64,000 nt of DNA from JAENVU01 sp963765075. GTDB lineage: Bacteria > Actinomycetota > Acidimicrobiia > IMCC26256 > JAENVU01. Below, one piece after another: positions 7,811-17,608 of the stretch. Within the stretch, counting starts at the first letter, position 1. Each line of letters starts with the position of its first letter. The notes beneath the pieces were generated by a model. It had not been told where the DNA came from. It saw nothing but the letters and a program-made list of their open reading frames with translations, and did no database searches. The stretch lies in the NCBI GenBank assembly GCA_963765075.1, contig CAVXVA010000007.1, positions 1 through 64,000 of the forward strand. The letters run 5' to 3'. A program made the translations under genes and the position numbers.

Positions 7811-9012
7811 AACTGTTCGGGACTCGCGATCGGGCTGCCACGGCCGAAACGCGTGGCAAGGTGGCGAACGGTCGCAAGGCGTTCGAGAAGCAACCGCTTC
7901 GTGACCGGATCATCACGTTCTACGCCGAGGACGGCGGATCGTGGCCGCACTTCGAACCGATCATCACGGCGCTGGTCGCCAACGGGCGTTCGGTGTCGTA
8001 CCTGACCTCGAGCCCGGACGACCCCGTGCTGAGCACCGATCGACCGGGCATCCGCCCCTTCTTCATCGGCGAAGGCGTCGGGCGCGCCATGGCGTTCCAG
8101 ATGATGGAGGCCGGGGTGCTCGTCGCAACGGTGCCGCAGCTCGGGATCTCGGTCCTGCCCCGGTCCCGGTTCGCGGCCAAGCTCGGCACGGAGTACGTCT
8201 ACGTGTTCCACAGCATGGCGAGCACGCACATGATCTACGAACCCGATGGGTTCGATCACTACGACACGGTCTGTTGCGTCGGCCCCTACATGGTGGACGA
8301 GATCCGGGCCCGGGAACGGCTGGCGCACCTGCCGGCGAAGGAACTGGTGGAGCACGGGTACGGCCGGCTCGACACGATCGTCGCCGCGGCGAACGCCGGG
8401 CCGCGCGGTCGGGCCGATGGCGAACTCCCGACCGTCCTGATCGCGCCGTCGTGGGGCCCGACGTGCATCTTCGAGACGGTCGGTGTCGACCTGATCCGCA
8501 CGCTGCTCGAGGGAGGATGCCGGGTGATCGCCCGGCCGCACCCGATGACATCGAAACGCACGCCCGACGCGATCCCGGCGATTGAGGCCGCCTTCACGGG
8601 TCACCCGCAGTTCGTGCTCGACCGAGACATTGTCGCCACCGGGTCGCTGGCAGCCTCCGACGTCATGGTCAGCGACTGGTCCGGCGCGGCCCTCGAGTAC
8701 GCGTTCGGCTTGGAGCGGCCCGTCGTGTTCATCGACGTGGATCGCAAGGTCAACAACGCCGCCTACGGCGAGCTCGGCATCGAGCCCTTCGAAGCCGCAA
8801 TCCGGGAACGCATCGGCGCGGTGGTCGGCGTCGACGATCTGGCCGACGCGGTGTCGGCCGTGCACCGATTCGCCAACGAAGCCGGGGAGTGGCAACTGCG
8901 CCTTCGATCCGAACGCGACGCGGCGATCTTCAACGTCGGTCGCAGTGGCGCCGTCGCCGCGGAGATGATCGCAGCCAAGGCGGATGCATTCGTGAAAGCC
9001 CAACGATCGTGA
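7807..9012 (+). CDS. CDP-glycerol glycerophosphotransferase family protein (TagF/TagB-like)
   Basis: 401 residues. Residues from about 200 on carry the family motifs: a glycine/proline loop (APSWGPTCIFE), VIARPHPMTSKR with the conserved RPHP, and SDVMVSDWSGAALEYAFGLERPVVF with the D-SG-xxE and RPVxF signature. TagF-type enzymes move a glycerol- or ribitol-phosphate group from a CDP carrier onto a wall polymer at the inner face of the membrane. Here, directly after three CDP-phosphoramidate-type genes, it may act as the transferase that uses the CDP-linked product. That substrate assignment is inference. No signal peptide or clear membrane span is visible. Overlaps the upstream gene by ATGA and the next by GTGA. 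Confidence 0.75.
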   Translation: MKLFGTRDRAATAETRGKVANGRKAFEKQPLRDRIITFYAEDGGSWPHFEPIITALVANGRSVSYLTSSPDDPVLSTDRPGIRPFFIGEGVGRAMAFQMMEAGVLVATVPQLGISVLPRSRFAAKLGTEYVYVFHSMASTHMIYEPDGFDHYDTVCCVGPYMVDEIRARERLAHLPAKELVEHGYGRLDTIVAAANAGPRGRADGELPTVLIAPSWGPTCIFETVGVDLIRTLLEGGCRVIARPHPMTSKRTPDAIPAIEAAFTGHPQFVLDRDIVATGSLAASDVMVSDWSGAALEYAFGLERPVVFIDVDRKVNNAAYGELGIEPFEAAIRERIGAVVGVDDLADAVSAVHRFANEAGEWQLRLRSERDAAIFNVGRSGAVAAEMIAAKADAFVKAQRS

Positions 9013-9473
9013 CCCGCGGCGATGCCATCTTCCGCACGCTCGCGCCGCTGGTAGGTGAGGCCGACGCGGTTCCCGACTCGCCACTCGTGGGCATTGCCGT
9101 CGCCGGACTGGTCGCCCGCTGGCTCGATGCGGGACCGGCGGTGGCCACGGGCGCCGATCGAGCGGACCTGGAAGCGCTGTGCCGACAGATCGACGTCCGG
9201 CGCCGGGTGTCGGTCGGATACGCACACGGTTGGAAGCGCCTCGATCCCGAAGTCGGCGCAACCCCGGCGGTGATCGCAGGGCTGATCGCCGTTCTGCTCG
9301 CGAACGCCGGAACCCTCGGTGGAACGGATCCGAATAGCGACGGCGGGTGGGGGCTGAAGTGCGCGAACTCGGCGTTGAAAGCCCTCGACCAATTCGATGA
9401 CCTACCCGAGGCACCGGCGTTGCGGGCCTGGGCCATGAGTGTCGTCGATGATCGCACGGGGCACCCATCGTGA
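9009..9473 (+). CDS. hypothetical protein in the phosphoramidate-type operon
   Basis: 154 residues from a GTG that overlaps the stop of the gene before it; its own stop overlaps the next GTG, so it is clearly part of the operon. I do not recognise a family. The sequence is Ala/Leu/Asp-rich and probably helical, with a conserved-looking GGTDPNSDGGWGLKCANSAL stretch (about residues 104-123). There is no signal peptide and no membrane span of good length. Its place between two transferase genes suggests an accessory or regulatory subunit. Confidence 0.7.
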   Translation: MTRGDAIFRTLAPLVGEADAVPDSPLVGIAVAGLVARWLDAGPAVATGADRADLEALCRQIDVRRRVSVGYAHGWKRLDPEVGATPAVIAGLIAVLLANAGTLGGTDPNSDGGWGLKCANSALKALDQFDDLPEAPALRAWAMSVVDDRTGHPS

Positions 9474-11188
9474 CCCGGCGCGTGGTGCCCATCACCGTCT
9501 TGGCGTGGGAAGGACCCCAGGCCCGGGCGTATCTGGCCCGGCTCGCCCGTGAGGGTCTCGCGCCGGAGCGCATCGTGCTCATGGTGCGCGATCCGCTCGC
9601 CGGCAAGATCCGGTCGCTCCCCGGTGCGGAATCGGAGATCGCGGTTCGGCTCGGGGCCCGAGCCCAGGATCGCGCGCACAATTACCACCCGTACCGGATT
9701 CGCAAGCGCAACCCGGCGCTGGTCGCTGCGATTGCTCGTGGTCTGGCCCCACTCGTGGACGCACCCGAACAGCTCTACGCCACGATGTTCGACGGGTTTC
9801 GCTACGAAGCCTTCTCGGACGAGGTGATCCGCGTCGGTGCGAGTTCGTACTCGGACCCGCGCCTGCTCACCGTGCTGCGCGCCGTCGCACCGGCGATGGT
9901 GATCTTCAGCGGTGGTGGGATCGTGCCGCAGGCCGTCTTCGACATCGACGGTCTCGCGATCGTGCACGTCCACACCGGCTTGCTGCCCTACGTGCGGGGC
10001 GCCGACGTGCTGCTGTGGTCCCAACTGGTTCGCGGCCGCCCGGGCGTCTCGGCGTTCCTGATGACGCCGGGCCTCGACGACGGTGACGTCCTCGCGACCT
10101 GGGAGCCCGAACCCATCGCGATCGACCTCGGATCGATGGAACGTCCGGATGACGACACGCTGTACCGGTCGGTGTTCTCGTTCGTGGATCCGTTGCTGCG
10201 CGCCGAGTTGTTGGTGCGCGATGTCCTGGCGCCCGCCGCCGACGCGAGCCGCCTCGCCGGGACCCCGCAGGACCTCCACGCCGGGATCACCTTCCACTTC
10301 ATGCACCCGACGGTGCGCGGCCGGGCGCTCGCGCAGTTGTACGTCTCGCCGCGAGCGGAGGCTCCCGCGCTTTCGTCGTCGACCCCGATGCTCGAGGGGT
10401 ATTCGAAGTACTACGAGAAGCCGTCGCCGGTCGCACCGCTGCGCTTCGCGGTCGATGCGGTCCGCACCAAACAACCGCTCCGGGCTCTCGGAATCCGCAA
10501 TCGCCAACGCGACTATGCCGCGCTCGGGGGCGACGCCAGGCGGCTGGCGCTGCATCGCGCGCTGCATGCCCAGCTCGTCGGCCAGAGCCGCGAATGGGGC
10601 ACCTACGACTACGGCGAGGCGTACTGGTACCAATCCTCGACGGAGTTGGGGGTGTCCGGGCTCCGAGACACGACCGCTCGGGTCGAGGCGTTCGGACTCC
10701 GTGAGTTGGTGCGGGACCGCACCGTGCTGGAGATCGGTTCGAACAGTGGATTCCTTTCCCTCGCCATCGCCGGTGCGGCGGCGCGGGTGATCGCCTTCGA
10801 GATCAACCCGTTCCTCGTCGAGGCCGGCCGGGTGGGTGCGGAGTACCTCGGGATCGACACCGTCGAGTTCCTGGTCTCGTCGTTCGAGGAGTTTCCCGAC
10901 ACCGGCGAACGGTTCGACGACGTGCTGTCGTTCGCGAACCACCACACCTACGACGGCAACACCCATCAGGGACTCGAGGAGTACTTCGAGCGCTGTCATC
11001 ACTTCCTGCGGCCCGGCGGGCGACTGATCTTCGAGTCCCATCCCCCCGCGCTCGAAGGTCGAGACTTCGCCAAGACGGTCGACATCATCGAGGAACGGTT
11101 CGTGATCGAACGGTCCGAAGTCCACCGGTACGGCACCTTCCTCGATCAGGACCGCCGGTTCATCGTGGCGACCCGCCGCGAAGTCTGA
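9470..11188 (+). CDS. formyltransferase-like domain fused to SAM-dependent methyltransferase
   Basis: 572 residues. About residues 130-215 resemble a formyl_trans_N fold: the segment IVHVHTGLLPYVRGAD followed by PGLDDGDVLA corresponds to the N-x-H...D catalytic region, with His and Asp kept but the usual Asn replaced by His. From about residue 390, a class I methyltransferase follows: VLEIGSNSGFLSLAI is the SAM-binding glycine loop, AFEINPFLV the acidic strand end, and LRPGGRLIFESHPP the late strand. A methyl or one-carbon group would be added to the operon product. Campylobacter MeOPN also needs methyltransferases (Cj1419/Cj1420), but the sequences there are not obviously the same. The last gene of the overlapping block. 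Confidence 0.75.
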   Translation: MTRRVVPITVLAWEGPQARAYLARLAREGLAPERIVLMVRDPLAGKIRSLPGAESEIAVRLGARAQDRAHNYHPYRIRKRNPALVAAIARGLAPLVDAPEQLYATMFDGFRYEAFSDEVIRVGASSYSDPRLLTVLRAVAPAMVIFSGGGIVPQAVFDIDGLAIVHVHTGLLPYVRGADVLLWSQLVRGRPGVSAFLMTPGLDDGDVLATWEPEPIAIDLGSMERPDDDTLYRSVFSFVDPLLRAELLVRDVLAPAADASRLAGTPQDLHAGITFHFMHPTVRGRALAQLYVSPRAEAPALSSSTPMLEGYSKYYEKPSPVAPLRFAVDAVRTKQPLRALGIRNRQRDYAALGGDARRLALHRALHAQLVGQSREWGTYDYGEAYWYQSSTELGVSGLRDTTARVEAFGLRELVRDRTVLEIGSNSGFLSLAIAGAAARVIAFEINPFLVEAGRVGAEYLGIDTVEFLVSSFEEFPDTGERFDDVLSFANHHTYDGNTHQGLEEYFERCHHFLRPGGRLIFESHPPALEGRDFAKTVDIIEERFVIERSEVHRYGTFLDQDRRFIVATRREV

Positions 11189-11315
11189 GACCTCCCTGAA
11201 TCCAGACGACGAACGCGAGCCGTGAACTTCTGAGGCCGGTAGATCGCTCCGCGTGGCACTGCTACCATTGAGCGTTCTGCCGACGGGTGTCGGTAGGGAG
11301 CGATCTGGGGGAACC

Positions 11316-11537
11316 ATGACAGTCTTCGGCTACCTCGATGCCGGATCCGGAAGCATGATCGTCGGCGCGGTCGCGGCCGGCGCGGCGGGCGTCGTTGTCG
11401 CCGGCAAGGTCGGCTGGCGCCGGATCACCGGCGTGTTTCGCAAGGGTGAGAACCTCGAATCGCCGGACGAGGTCGCCGAGGGTACCGACCCCGCTTCGTC
11501 GGCCGCCGCGCCAGACGTCGTCGTCGACGAAGGCTGA
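11316..11537 (+). CDS. small membrane protein with DAGSGS motif
   Basis: 73 residues from the ATG at 11316, which has a good ribosome binding site (CTGGGGG, 5-11 nt upstream). It has one hydrophobic helix (about residues 14-32) preceded by YLDAGSGSM, a variant of the Y-x-D-P/A-G-T/S-G-S motif in many short proteins beside polysaccharide gene clusters. The rest is acidic and Ala/Ser-rich. A longer in-frame start at 11253 is less likely because it lacks a ribosome binding site. Function unknown; the setting suggests a role in envelope glycan synthesis. Confidence 0.7.
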   Translation: MTVFGYLDAGSGSMIVGAVAAGAAGVVVAGKVGWRRITGVFRKGENLESPDEVAEGTDPASSAAAPDVVVDEG

Positions 11538-11555
11538 TCCCTGTCCGGACCCACG

Positions 11556-12865
11556 GTGGAAGACGAGAAGCCCGGCGGGTCCGACCTCTCCGCTCATGAA
11601 CGTCGGTTGGCGCTCATCGCATTGATCGTCGCGCTTGTCGTCTTGCTCGGGACCGGCGCCGTGCTGGATCGAGTGACGACGAAGAAGGCCTTGACGCCCG
11701 TCGCCGTGATTCCGGCCGTACCCTTCCCGCGCACTGTGACCGACGATTTCGCGACCCGACCCGGACCTGGTCTGGGGAGAGCTCCTACCGGGCGAGCGGT
11801 GGACTGCCGTGCGCGGTCTCTGGGAAATGGCCGACGGGAACGCGCGGGTGACCGCGCCGGCCCCGATCGGGTCGAGCGTTGCCCTGGTGCGGGTGGGTCG
11901 GGGCGAAGGCACGGTCGCGGTCACCGCGCAGACGATCACCAAGGGGATGGGCCTCGCGTTTCGCTGTCGCGACCTCTTGGACTGCTGGACGCTCACGGTC
12001 GTTCCCGAGTTCGGAACTTGGAACCTCACGAAGATCAAGTCGGCCGTCCCTGCCGATATGGGCAATGTGGGTCAGGCGCCGATCGCGCCGGGCACCCGTG
12101 TGCGCGTCGACATGGACGCAGCAGGCTTCGAGGTGTTCGTCAACGACGTCTCGGTCCGGCGGGTCGACGATTCGGGTCCCGACAGCATCAATGATGCTCC
12201 CGCGGGCCGGATTGGTCGTGAACGCCGAGGCGGGTGCGACCGACGGCCGCTTCACGAGCTTCTCGGCCACCCAATGGAACGTGCTCGGACCCGATGCGCC
12301 GATTCGCGACGACTTCGACCGACCTGCCGAGTGACACGTTCGGGCACGAGCACGACCGGTGAGCAAGTGGGCGGTGGCGTCGGGGCAGTGGGGGATCAAG
12401 GGGCGCGAGGCGGTGCTGACGTCCACGCCGTCGGACACGCCGAGTGTGGCGACCATCGACGTCGGCCGGGCGACGGGCTGGGTGCAAGCCACGGCCACGA
12501 CCGCGCCGCAAGGCTTCGGAGTCGTCTTCCGCTACCAGGACCCACAGAACTACTGGCGGATCGTGGCCGTGCCCGACTACGCGACCTTCAACGTCTTCAA
12601 AGTGATCAACGGGCGCGAGTCCAAGGTGACCGACAGCGGGATCGGTGTGGTGACCTACGACAAGACCAACGTCACGATCGGGATCCGACTGGAGGCCGAC
12701 CGCTTCACGTTCTACGTGGATGGGCGGGACACCGGCGTCACGATGCGATCCACCGAGTTGCGCAACGCGCACCGCGCCGGGCTCGTGGTGTCCTCGGTCA
12801 AGGGAACGGGGCTCCGAGTTGCGGGCTTCGCTGCCGGGCCGCTCGATGCGGCGGGCGCGCCATGA
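11556..12865 (+). pseudogene. membrane-anchored protein with two LamG-like domains, frameshifted as assembled
   Basis: One gene read in three frames. It begins at a GTG (MEDEKPGG) with one membrane span (ALIALIVALVVLLGTGAVL, about residues 20-38). Two similar beta-rich domains follow, each opening with a DDF-type strand and containing a GLAFRCRD/GFGVVFRYQD strand and a W-x-I/L-x-V-V-P-x-(F/Y) pair, as in concanavalin-like lectin/glucanase folds. Frame changes are needed near 11755, 12190 and several times in 12325-12370, including an apparent TGA at 12332. The encoded domains remain intact around each break, which favours sequence indels over decay. It ends in an ATGA overlap with the next gene. 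Probably an extracellular glycan-binding protein. Confidence 0.6.
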
Positions 12866-14155
12866 CCTCGACGTCGCTCGACATCGAAGCGAGGATCCCA
12901 GGAACGGTCGCTCCGGTACCGCACGATCGGTTCCCGTGCTTCGACGGGCTGCGGGCCATTGCCGCGCTGGCCGTCGTGGTGTACCACGTCACGACCACGT
13001 ACAACATCGAGACGCTGCACTACGACACCTGGCAATGGACCCAACGACTCGGCAACTTCGGCGTGTCGACGTTCTTCCTGATCTCGGGCTTTCTGCTCTA
13101 CCGCCCGTACGTCGCCGCCCACTTCGCCGGGAAGCCGACACCTCGGCTGATCCCGTTCTGGGGCCGGCGGGCGTTCCGGATCTACCCGGGGTACTGGGTG
13201 GCGTTGACCGTTTGCCGTGTACGGAATCGCCATCGCCAAGATCCAGAGCTTCGAGCTGTTCTGGTCGTACTACTTGCTGCTGCAGAACTACCGCGGCGCG
13301 GCTGACCCTGAACGGGCTCGGCGTGGAATGGACGCTGGTCATCGAGATCAGCTTCTACTTGGCGCTTCCCGGAATCGCTTGGTTGTTCCGAGCGCTCACC
13401 CGGCCGGATGCCGACGTGCGGTCGAAGTTGCGGGTGCAGCTCGGCGGGTTGGCCTTCCTGTATCTGCTCGCGATCGGCGTGCGGGTGTGGCGCCTCTGGT
13501 CGCTCGGCAGCGATCCGGCGCCCGCCGGCGGCGGCTGGTTCCCGATCGAGCAGGTCGGCCAGTGGTTGGTGGGATATCTCGACTGGTTCGCGCTCGGCAT
13601 GCTGCTTGGCCGTCGGGAGCGCCTGGATCGCCAACGGGGGGCGGATCCCGATGTTGGGACGGGCACTCGCTCGGTACCCGGCGGTGTCGTGGTTGCTGTC
13701 GCTCGTGTGCTTCTGGGTGGCGCTGCAACTCAACACGCCGGAGAGCATCTATTCCTCGAGTCACCCGCGTGCAGGATTTCGGCATCGCGTTCCTCTACGG
13801 ACTCGTGGCGTTCTTCCTCATCTTCCCGGCGGTGTTCGGTGATCAATCCGAGGGCCGGATTCGTCGGGGGCTCCAAACGCGGGTCCTGACGTCGCTGGGG
13901 CTGGTGTCCTACGGCATCTACCTCTGGCACATCATCTGGGTGCAGCAACTCAAGGTCTGGGTCCGGAACGGCACGATCGGTGTCAACATTTGGCTCTGGT
14001 TCGCCATCGTGTTGGGCCTCACCCTCGTGACCGCGACCGCGAGCTACTTCTGGGTGGAGCGTCCGGCGATCCGGCTCTCGCATCGGCTGTGGCCGGGCAG
14101 TTCGAAGCCGTCGGCAACGCCGCCGGCCGACGCGCCGGCTGAGGTCACGGCATGA
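12862..14155 (+). pseudogene. acyltransferase 3 (OafA-type), frameshifted
   Basis: An integral membrane acyltransferase of about 430 residues spread over all three frames, with breaks near 13208, 13300, 13640 and 13770. Visible parts: the N-terminal FDGLRAIAALAVVVYHV with the conserved R-x(10)-H, FGVSTFFLISGFLLYRP, FWGRRAFRIYPGYW, LGVEWTLVIEISFYL, and the C-terminal LVSYGIYLWH...FWVERP. These enzymes move acetyl or related groups across the membrane onto surface glycans or lipids. The start overlaps the preceding gene and the stop overlaps the next, so it sits in an operon. Whether it is broken in the cell or only in the assembly is not clear. Confidence 0.7.
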
Positions 14156-16280
14156 GCACCGGGCCGGCCCCGGCGACCGTCGATGCAGCGGCGCGTCGGT
14201 TCGGGCCACGAACCCGCGAACTCCGAGCGGCGCTCGAACTGTTCGCCTTGTGCGGGATTGCGTTCGCGCAACCGACGTTCGATCTGCTCGGCAAGAACAC
14301 GGGCATCTTCGCCACGCGTGGGTCGTCGGCGCTGGACCTGATCGTCATCTCACTCCTGATCCTGTTCGTGCCGGTCGCAGGGTTGTACGCGATCGAGGTC
14401 GGGGTCGGACTCGTACTGCCTCGCCTGCGCCGCTTCGCCCACGCCTTGCTGTGTGGTGTTCCGATCGGGATATTCGTCGAGGAGATCCTGAAACGCACCA
14501 CCGACATGGTTCCGAACCGCCTCATTCATCTCGGCGTGCTGAGCGGGCTGCTGGGTGCGCTGGCCGTGTTGCGGCTCGACTGGGTACGCCAGTGGTTCCG
14601 GGTGTTGGCGATCGCGCCGGCGTTGTTCGCGGCGCTGTTCCTCTTCGCGTCGCCGGCGTCGTCGGTGGTCTTCGGCGGGAAGCCGACCTCGACCGAATGA
14701 TGTGGTGGCGAAGAACCCGAAGCGGGTCGATCGTGGTGGTCTACGACGAGTTCCCGGAGCAGTCGTTGCTCGACGGCAGCGGCAAGATCGATGCGGAGTT
14801 GTTCCCCAACTTCGCCAAGCTCGCCTCGGAGTCGACCTGGTACCGCAACAACACGACCGTGGCGCCCTACACCGAGCGAGCAGTTCCTGCGATCGTGACC
14901 GGTCGGCTCCCACCGCAAGGGCAACGTGGTGCCGAGCTCGGCCGATTACCCCGACAACCTGTTCACCTTCCTGCGTGGCGTGTATCCGTTCAACGTGCAC
15001 GAGGCAGTCACCCAACTGTGCCCACGCACCGCGTGCGCCGCCAAGGCGGGCGGAGGGCGATGGGCTCGACCGGCCTGAAGCTGCTGGGCAAGGACACAGT
15101 CAGGCTGTGGAAGGACTTCGCGTCACCGAATCGCTCGACGGTGAACTTCTCCGACGATTCGGTCGTGCAGTACGGCCTGCCGCAGATGCGCAAGTTCGTG
15201 GCGTCGCTGCAGCCCGGGACCGGTCCCGAGTTGGACTTCGTCCACATCGAACTTCCTCACCAGCCGTGGCACCTGCTGCCTGACCTCAAGGACAATCAGC
15301 ATCTCGCCCCGCAACAGGGCGCGAGCAAGTTGGTCTGGCAGAAGGACGCCTGGCCGGCCGAGAGTGCCCGACGTCAGCATCTCCTGCAGGTCCAGGCCAC
15401 TGACGTGACCCTCGGTCGGATCACGAATCGACTCAAGTCCATCGGCGCATGGAAGGACTCACTCGTCGTCGTGACCGCGGACCACGGAGTCTCGTTCCGA
15501 CCCAACGAGGGCATCCGCAGCGTGACCCGCAATAAGGGCGCGGGCAACTACACCGACATCATGTGGACGCCGCTGTTCTTCAAGTACCCGGGCCAGTCGG
15601 CCGGGGTGGTCGACGATCGACCGGCGCAGTCGATCGACGTGCTTCCCACGATCGCCGATGTCATCAAAGCGAAGATCCCGTGGAAGATCGACGGTTCGTC
15701 ATTACTCGATCCGCCTCGAGCCGACTTCCCGCGGGAGTTCGACCAGACCAAGGGCAACAGCTTCACTCCGCCCGACGCGATCGGGCCCGAGAAGGGGCAG
15801 CGCTATTTGCTGATGGACCCGGCCGGGTTCCAGGACGTCCTGAAACACCAAACCGTGGCGCCGGGCGGCGAGAAAAGCCTGCGGGTGTACCGGGTGGGAC
15901 CCTACGGGGGTCTGGTCGGTCGTTCGGTGTCGGAGCTACCGGTCGGTCCGGTGACCCGACCGACGCTCGCCAACGTCGGTGGCGTGCCGAAGTACGACTT
16001 CATCGATCCGGACGCGTACATCGCGCCATGGACCTACCTGGAGGCGATCATCAGCAACCTCGACGAGGACACGTGGATCGCGGTCGGACTCAACGGCAAG
16101 ATCGCGTCGGTCGGGCAGGCGCTCCCGTTCCAAGGGAAGCCGACTGGCATCCTGACGACGATCGTGGCACAGCAGTTCGCGGTCAAGGGGCCCAACCAGA
16201 TCAAGCTCTACGCGATCAGCGGTTCGCCCGACGCACCGCAGCTGCGTGACCTTCCGGTCTATCGAGGCCCGGGGGAGTAG
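14152..16280 (+). CDS. membrane-bound sulfatase/phosphatase-like hydrolase, frameshifted
   Basis: About 700 residues if frames are joined. The first 180 residues hold four or five membrane spans (for example LDLIVISLLILFVPVAGLYA). The second part is an alkaline-phosphatase-superfamily domain: IVVVYDEFPEQSLL (the first metal-binding Asp; these enzymes use Thr, Ser or Cys as nucleophile), NNTTVAPYTERAVPAIVTG, LDFVHIELPHQPWH, VVVTADHGVSF, and QSIDVLPTIADVI. Frame changes occur near 14700-14735, about 14910 and about 15055. Relatives transfer or remove phosphoglycerol, phosphoethanolamine or sulfate groups at the outer membrane face. Being among acyltransferases, it likely modifies the same surface polymer. 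Start by ATGA overlap with the upstream gene. Confidence 0.65.
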
Positions 16281-16288
16281 TCGGGTTG

Positions 16289-17599
16289 GTGACCGAAGTC
16301 GGCGCTGCCCGTGCCCGACCAAGCGCACCGCCCGGGTTCCCGAGATCGAGGGACTGCGCGCGCTGGCCGCCGGGTTGGTCTTCGTGTTCCACCTCTCCGG
16401 CACCTTGAACCTGTTGCACCCCGGCCTGATCTCAGCAGGCGCGTACTACTGGATCGCCCGGTTCGGGCCACTCGGCGTGGCGGTGTTCTTCGTCCTGTCG
16501 GGGTTCCTGCTTGAGCAGCCGTTTGTCCGCGCCGCACTGGACGAGCGGCCGTCGCCGCGCGTGGGGCAGCTACTACCTGCGCCGGTGCGCCCGGATTCTC
16601 CCCGCGTACTGGGTTGCGCTGGCGGTGTATCTGTTCGTCGTCGGTCCTGACCAGGTCAAGAATCTCGGTGAGGCGCTCGAGTTCTTCGGACTGCTGCAGA
16701 ACTACCACGCGGGAAACATGTTGCGGGGCCTCGGCGTGGCGTGGACGCTCGTCATCGAGTTCAGCTTCTATTTGGTGTTGCCACTCGTCGCGTGGTTGAT
16801 TCGCGAACTCGGGCCCCGCCGTACCCGGCGAGGCCGGGCTGACGGGCCAACTCGTCGGCATCGGGATCGTGTACGCCTTGGGGATCGCGGCGCGATTCTG
16901 GGCGCAGTCCCACCGGAGTCCGTACGCATTCGTCCAACACTTGTGGCGACCGCTGCGCTACGTCGACATGTGGCTGCCGGGGTACCTCGACTGGTTTGCG
17001 CTCGGGTTGCTCCTCGCGCTGGGCGCCGCGGATGGTCCGTGACGGCGGCTCACTCCCTCGGTGGGTTATCCGCACTGGTTCGCCGACCGGGTTGGTCGGT
17101 CGCGATCGCCGTCGTGCTCTATGTGTTGATCCAGCAAGCGAATTTCCGACGGTGCGTCGGGCAGGCGTACACGTTCCAACAACTCATGATCCGGAATACG
17201 GCGATGCCCTGGATCGCGTTCTTCTTGGTGATGCCGATCGTCTTGGGCTCCGCATCCGATGGTGGATCGATGCGGTCGGTGCTCCGAAGCCGGCCGATGG
17301 TCGCGATCGGCACCGTCTCGTACGGCATCTACCTCTGGCACCTCATCGTGATGTACCAGGTTGTGCAATGGATCGTCCTCGGCAACCTCCCGCGAAACGC
17401 CGCGATTCAGCTCCTCGTGATCGTGGTGCTGACCGCGTTGACGGCGACGCTGAGCTACGTCGTCATCGAACGCCCGTTCATTCGGTGGGCGACGCGCAAC
17501 CGGCGTGCCCTCGGGCGCCAGGAACGGGTTCCGGCACCGACGCCGGTCGCCGTGTCGACCGGTCCCGACCGTTCTCAAACGCCTTCAAACCATGGTTGA
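16289..17599 (+). pseudogene. acyltransferase 3 (OafA-type), second copy, frameshifted
   Basis: About 430 residues from a GTG at 16289. Motifs are in order: EIEGLRALAAGLVFVFHL, GPLGVAVFFVLSGFLLEQP, YYLRRCARILPAYWVAL, LGVAWTLVIEFSFYLVLP, LPGYLDWFALGLLL, and VSYGIYLWHLIVMYQ...VVIERPFIRW. Frames change near 16335, 16560, 16830 and 17040-17070. This is a paralogue of the genes at 12862 and 17609, with the same layout. Role as for the first copy: O-acylation of surface polysaccharide or lipid. The lack of internal stops within each segment favours sequence indels. Confidence 0.68.
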
Positions 17600-17608
17600 C
17601 TCTCTCCG

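Noticed and set aside
12332..12334. TGA as a real gene end in the LamG-like protein
   Set aside because: The second domain resumes in the same frame 25 bases later and the region shows several frame changes; it looks like sequence error.
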